Source: Bacteroidota bacterium
Lineage (GTDB): Bacteria; Bacteroidota; Ignavibacteria; UBA10030; UBA6906
Length of the DNA: 64,000 nt
Reading direction: 5' to 3'
Assembly: GCA_030835135.1 (NCBI GenBank)
Contig: JAUQWO010000075.1
Location: 85,330-149,329 of the forward strand
The notes beneath the pieces were generated by a model. That model made no database searches. It saw only the letters and a program-made list of their open reading frames with translations, and was not told the origin of the DNA. Both the position numbers and the translations under genes were made by a program. This document shows positions 63,850-64,000 of this stretch, piece by piece; within the stretch, counting starts at the first letter, position 1; each line of letters begins with the position of its first letter.

Positions 63850-64000
63850 ATGAAACTCAAGCCGTTGGCCGATCGCGTGGTCATTAAGCCCTCGCCGGCA
63901 GAAGAAAAGACGAAGGGTGGTATCATTCTCCCCGACACCGCAAAAGAGAAGCCGGTGGTTGGTGAGGTTGTCGCCGTTGGTCCGGGCAAGGTGACCGATG
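63850..64000 (+). CDS. groES: Co-chaperonin GroES (5' part, runs off the window)
   Basis: GroES caps the GroEL chamber. The first 50 residues are present ([20 protein letters not shown], then [27 protein letters not shown]), including the mobile loop region around GGIILPD. The start has AGGAGG at 63840-63845. The CIRCE operator upstream makes it almost certain that groEL follows beyond the window end. Confidence 0.97.
   Translation, partial: MKLKPLADRVVIKPSPAEEKTKGGIILPDTAKEKPVVGEVVAVGPGKVTD

Overview
The window is 64 kb of high-GC (roughly 60 percent or more by eye) chromosomal sequence, densely packed with housekeeping genes. There are no rRNA or tRNA genes, no CRISPR array, no insertion sequence and no prophage that I can see. 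Three secreted proteases end in a C-terminal sorting domain with the QNYPNPFNP signature of type IX secretion cargo, which points to the Bacteroidota/Chlorobiota (FCB) group. Ignavibacteria- or Kapabacteria-like organisms would fit the GC content and this signature best; that placement is inference. A recurrent promoter form, TTGa plus 17 nt plus TAnnTT, precedes many transcription units on both strands.

Layout. 0-10 kb: a small membrane protein, clpB, an isoaspartyl peptidase, an rRNA m5C methyltransferase, a TPR lipoprotein, a DUF58 protein and uvrA. 10-15.6 kb: an extracellular protease island with a small lipoprotein, an M30-type metallopeptidase and a subtilase. 15.7-27.3 kb, all minus strand: 3-methyladenine glycosylase, a DUF3078 protein, mscL, a CoA-acylating aldehyde dehydrogenase, ruvB, ruvA, ruvC, yebC, recJ, the RNase P RNA gene (rnpB), an RNase HI-like gene, a zinc-ribbon coiled-coil protein and a Nif3-family protein. 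This is a DNA repair, recombination and RNA-processing block. 27.5-30.1 kb: a divergent signalling module made of a receiver plus histidine-phosphotransfer protein without a kinase domain, a single-domain response regulator and an NtrC-type regulator.

30.2-40.6 kb: a run of nine plus-strand genes with tiny gaps, probably one operon: glutaryl-CoA-type dehydrogenase, guaB, M24 peptidase, glycosyltransferase, purD, epimerase, meaB, an exported hypothetical protein and a second NtrC-type regulator. 40.6-45.7 kb: a converging five-gene minus operon with a nucleotidyltransferase/phosphomannomutase fusion, EIIA-Ntr, a hypothetical protein, lgt and a TrmH-type methyltransferase. 45.8-52.8 kb: larB diverging from plsY-htrA-purB, then an aldehyde dehydrogenase and lysine 6-transaminase, which together suggest lysine breakdown via aminoadipate. 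52.8-64 kb: a second subtilase, a GH97 glycosidase, nadE-rsmI-amylase-esterase, two envelope proteins, and the start of groES behind a perfect CIRCE operator.

I found no large undescribed multi-gene system. The most interesting signals are regulatory: a promoter, structured leader and intrinsic terminator directly before the nif3-family gene; a similar promoter and terminator arrangement before the gene at 61401; the receiver-DHp phosphorelay-like module; apparently leaderless nadE and larB; and a palindrome shared upstream of uvrA and nadE.
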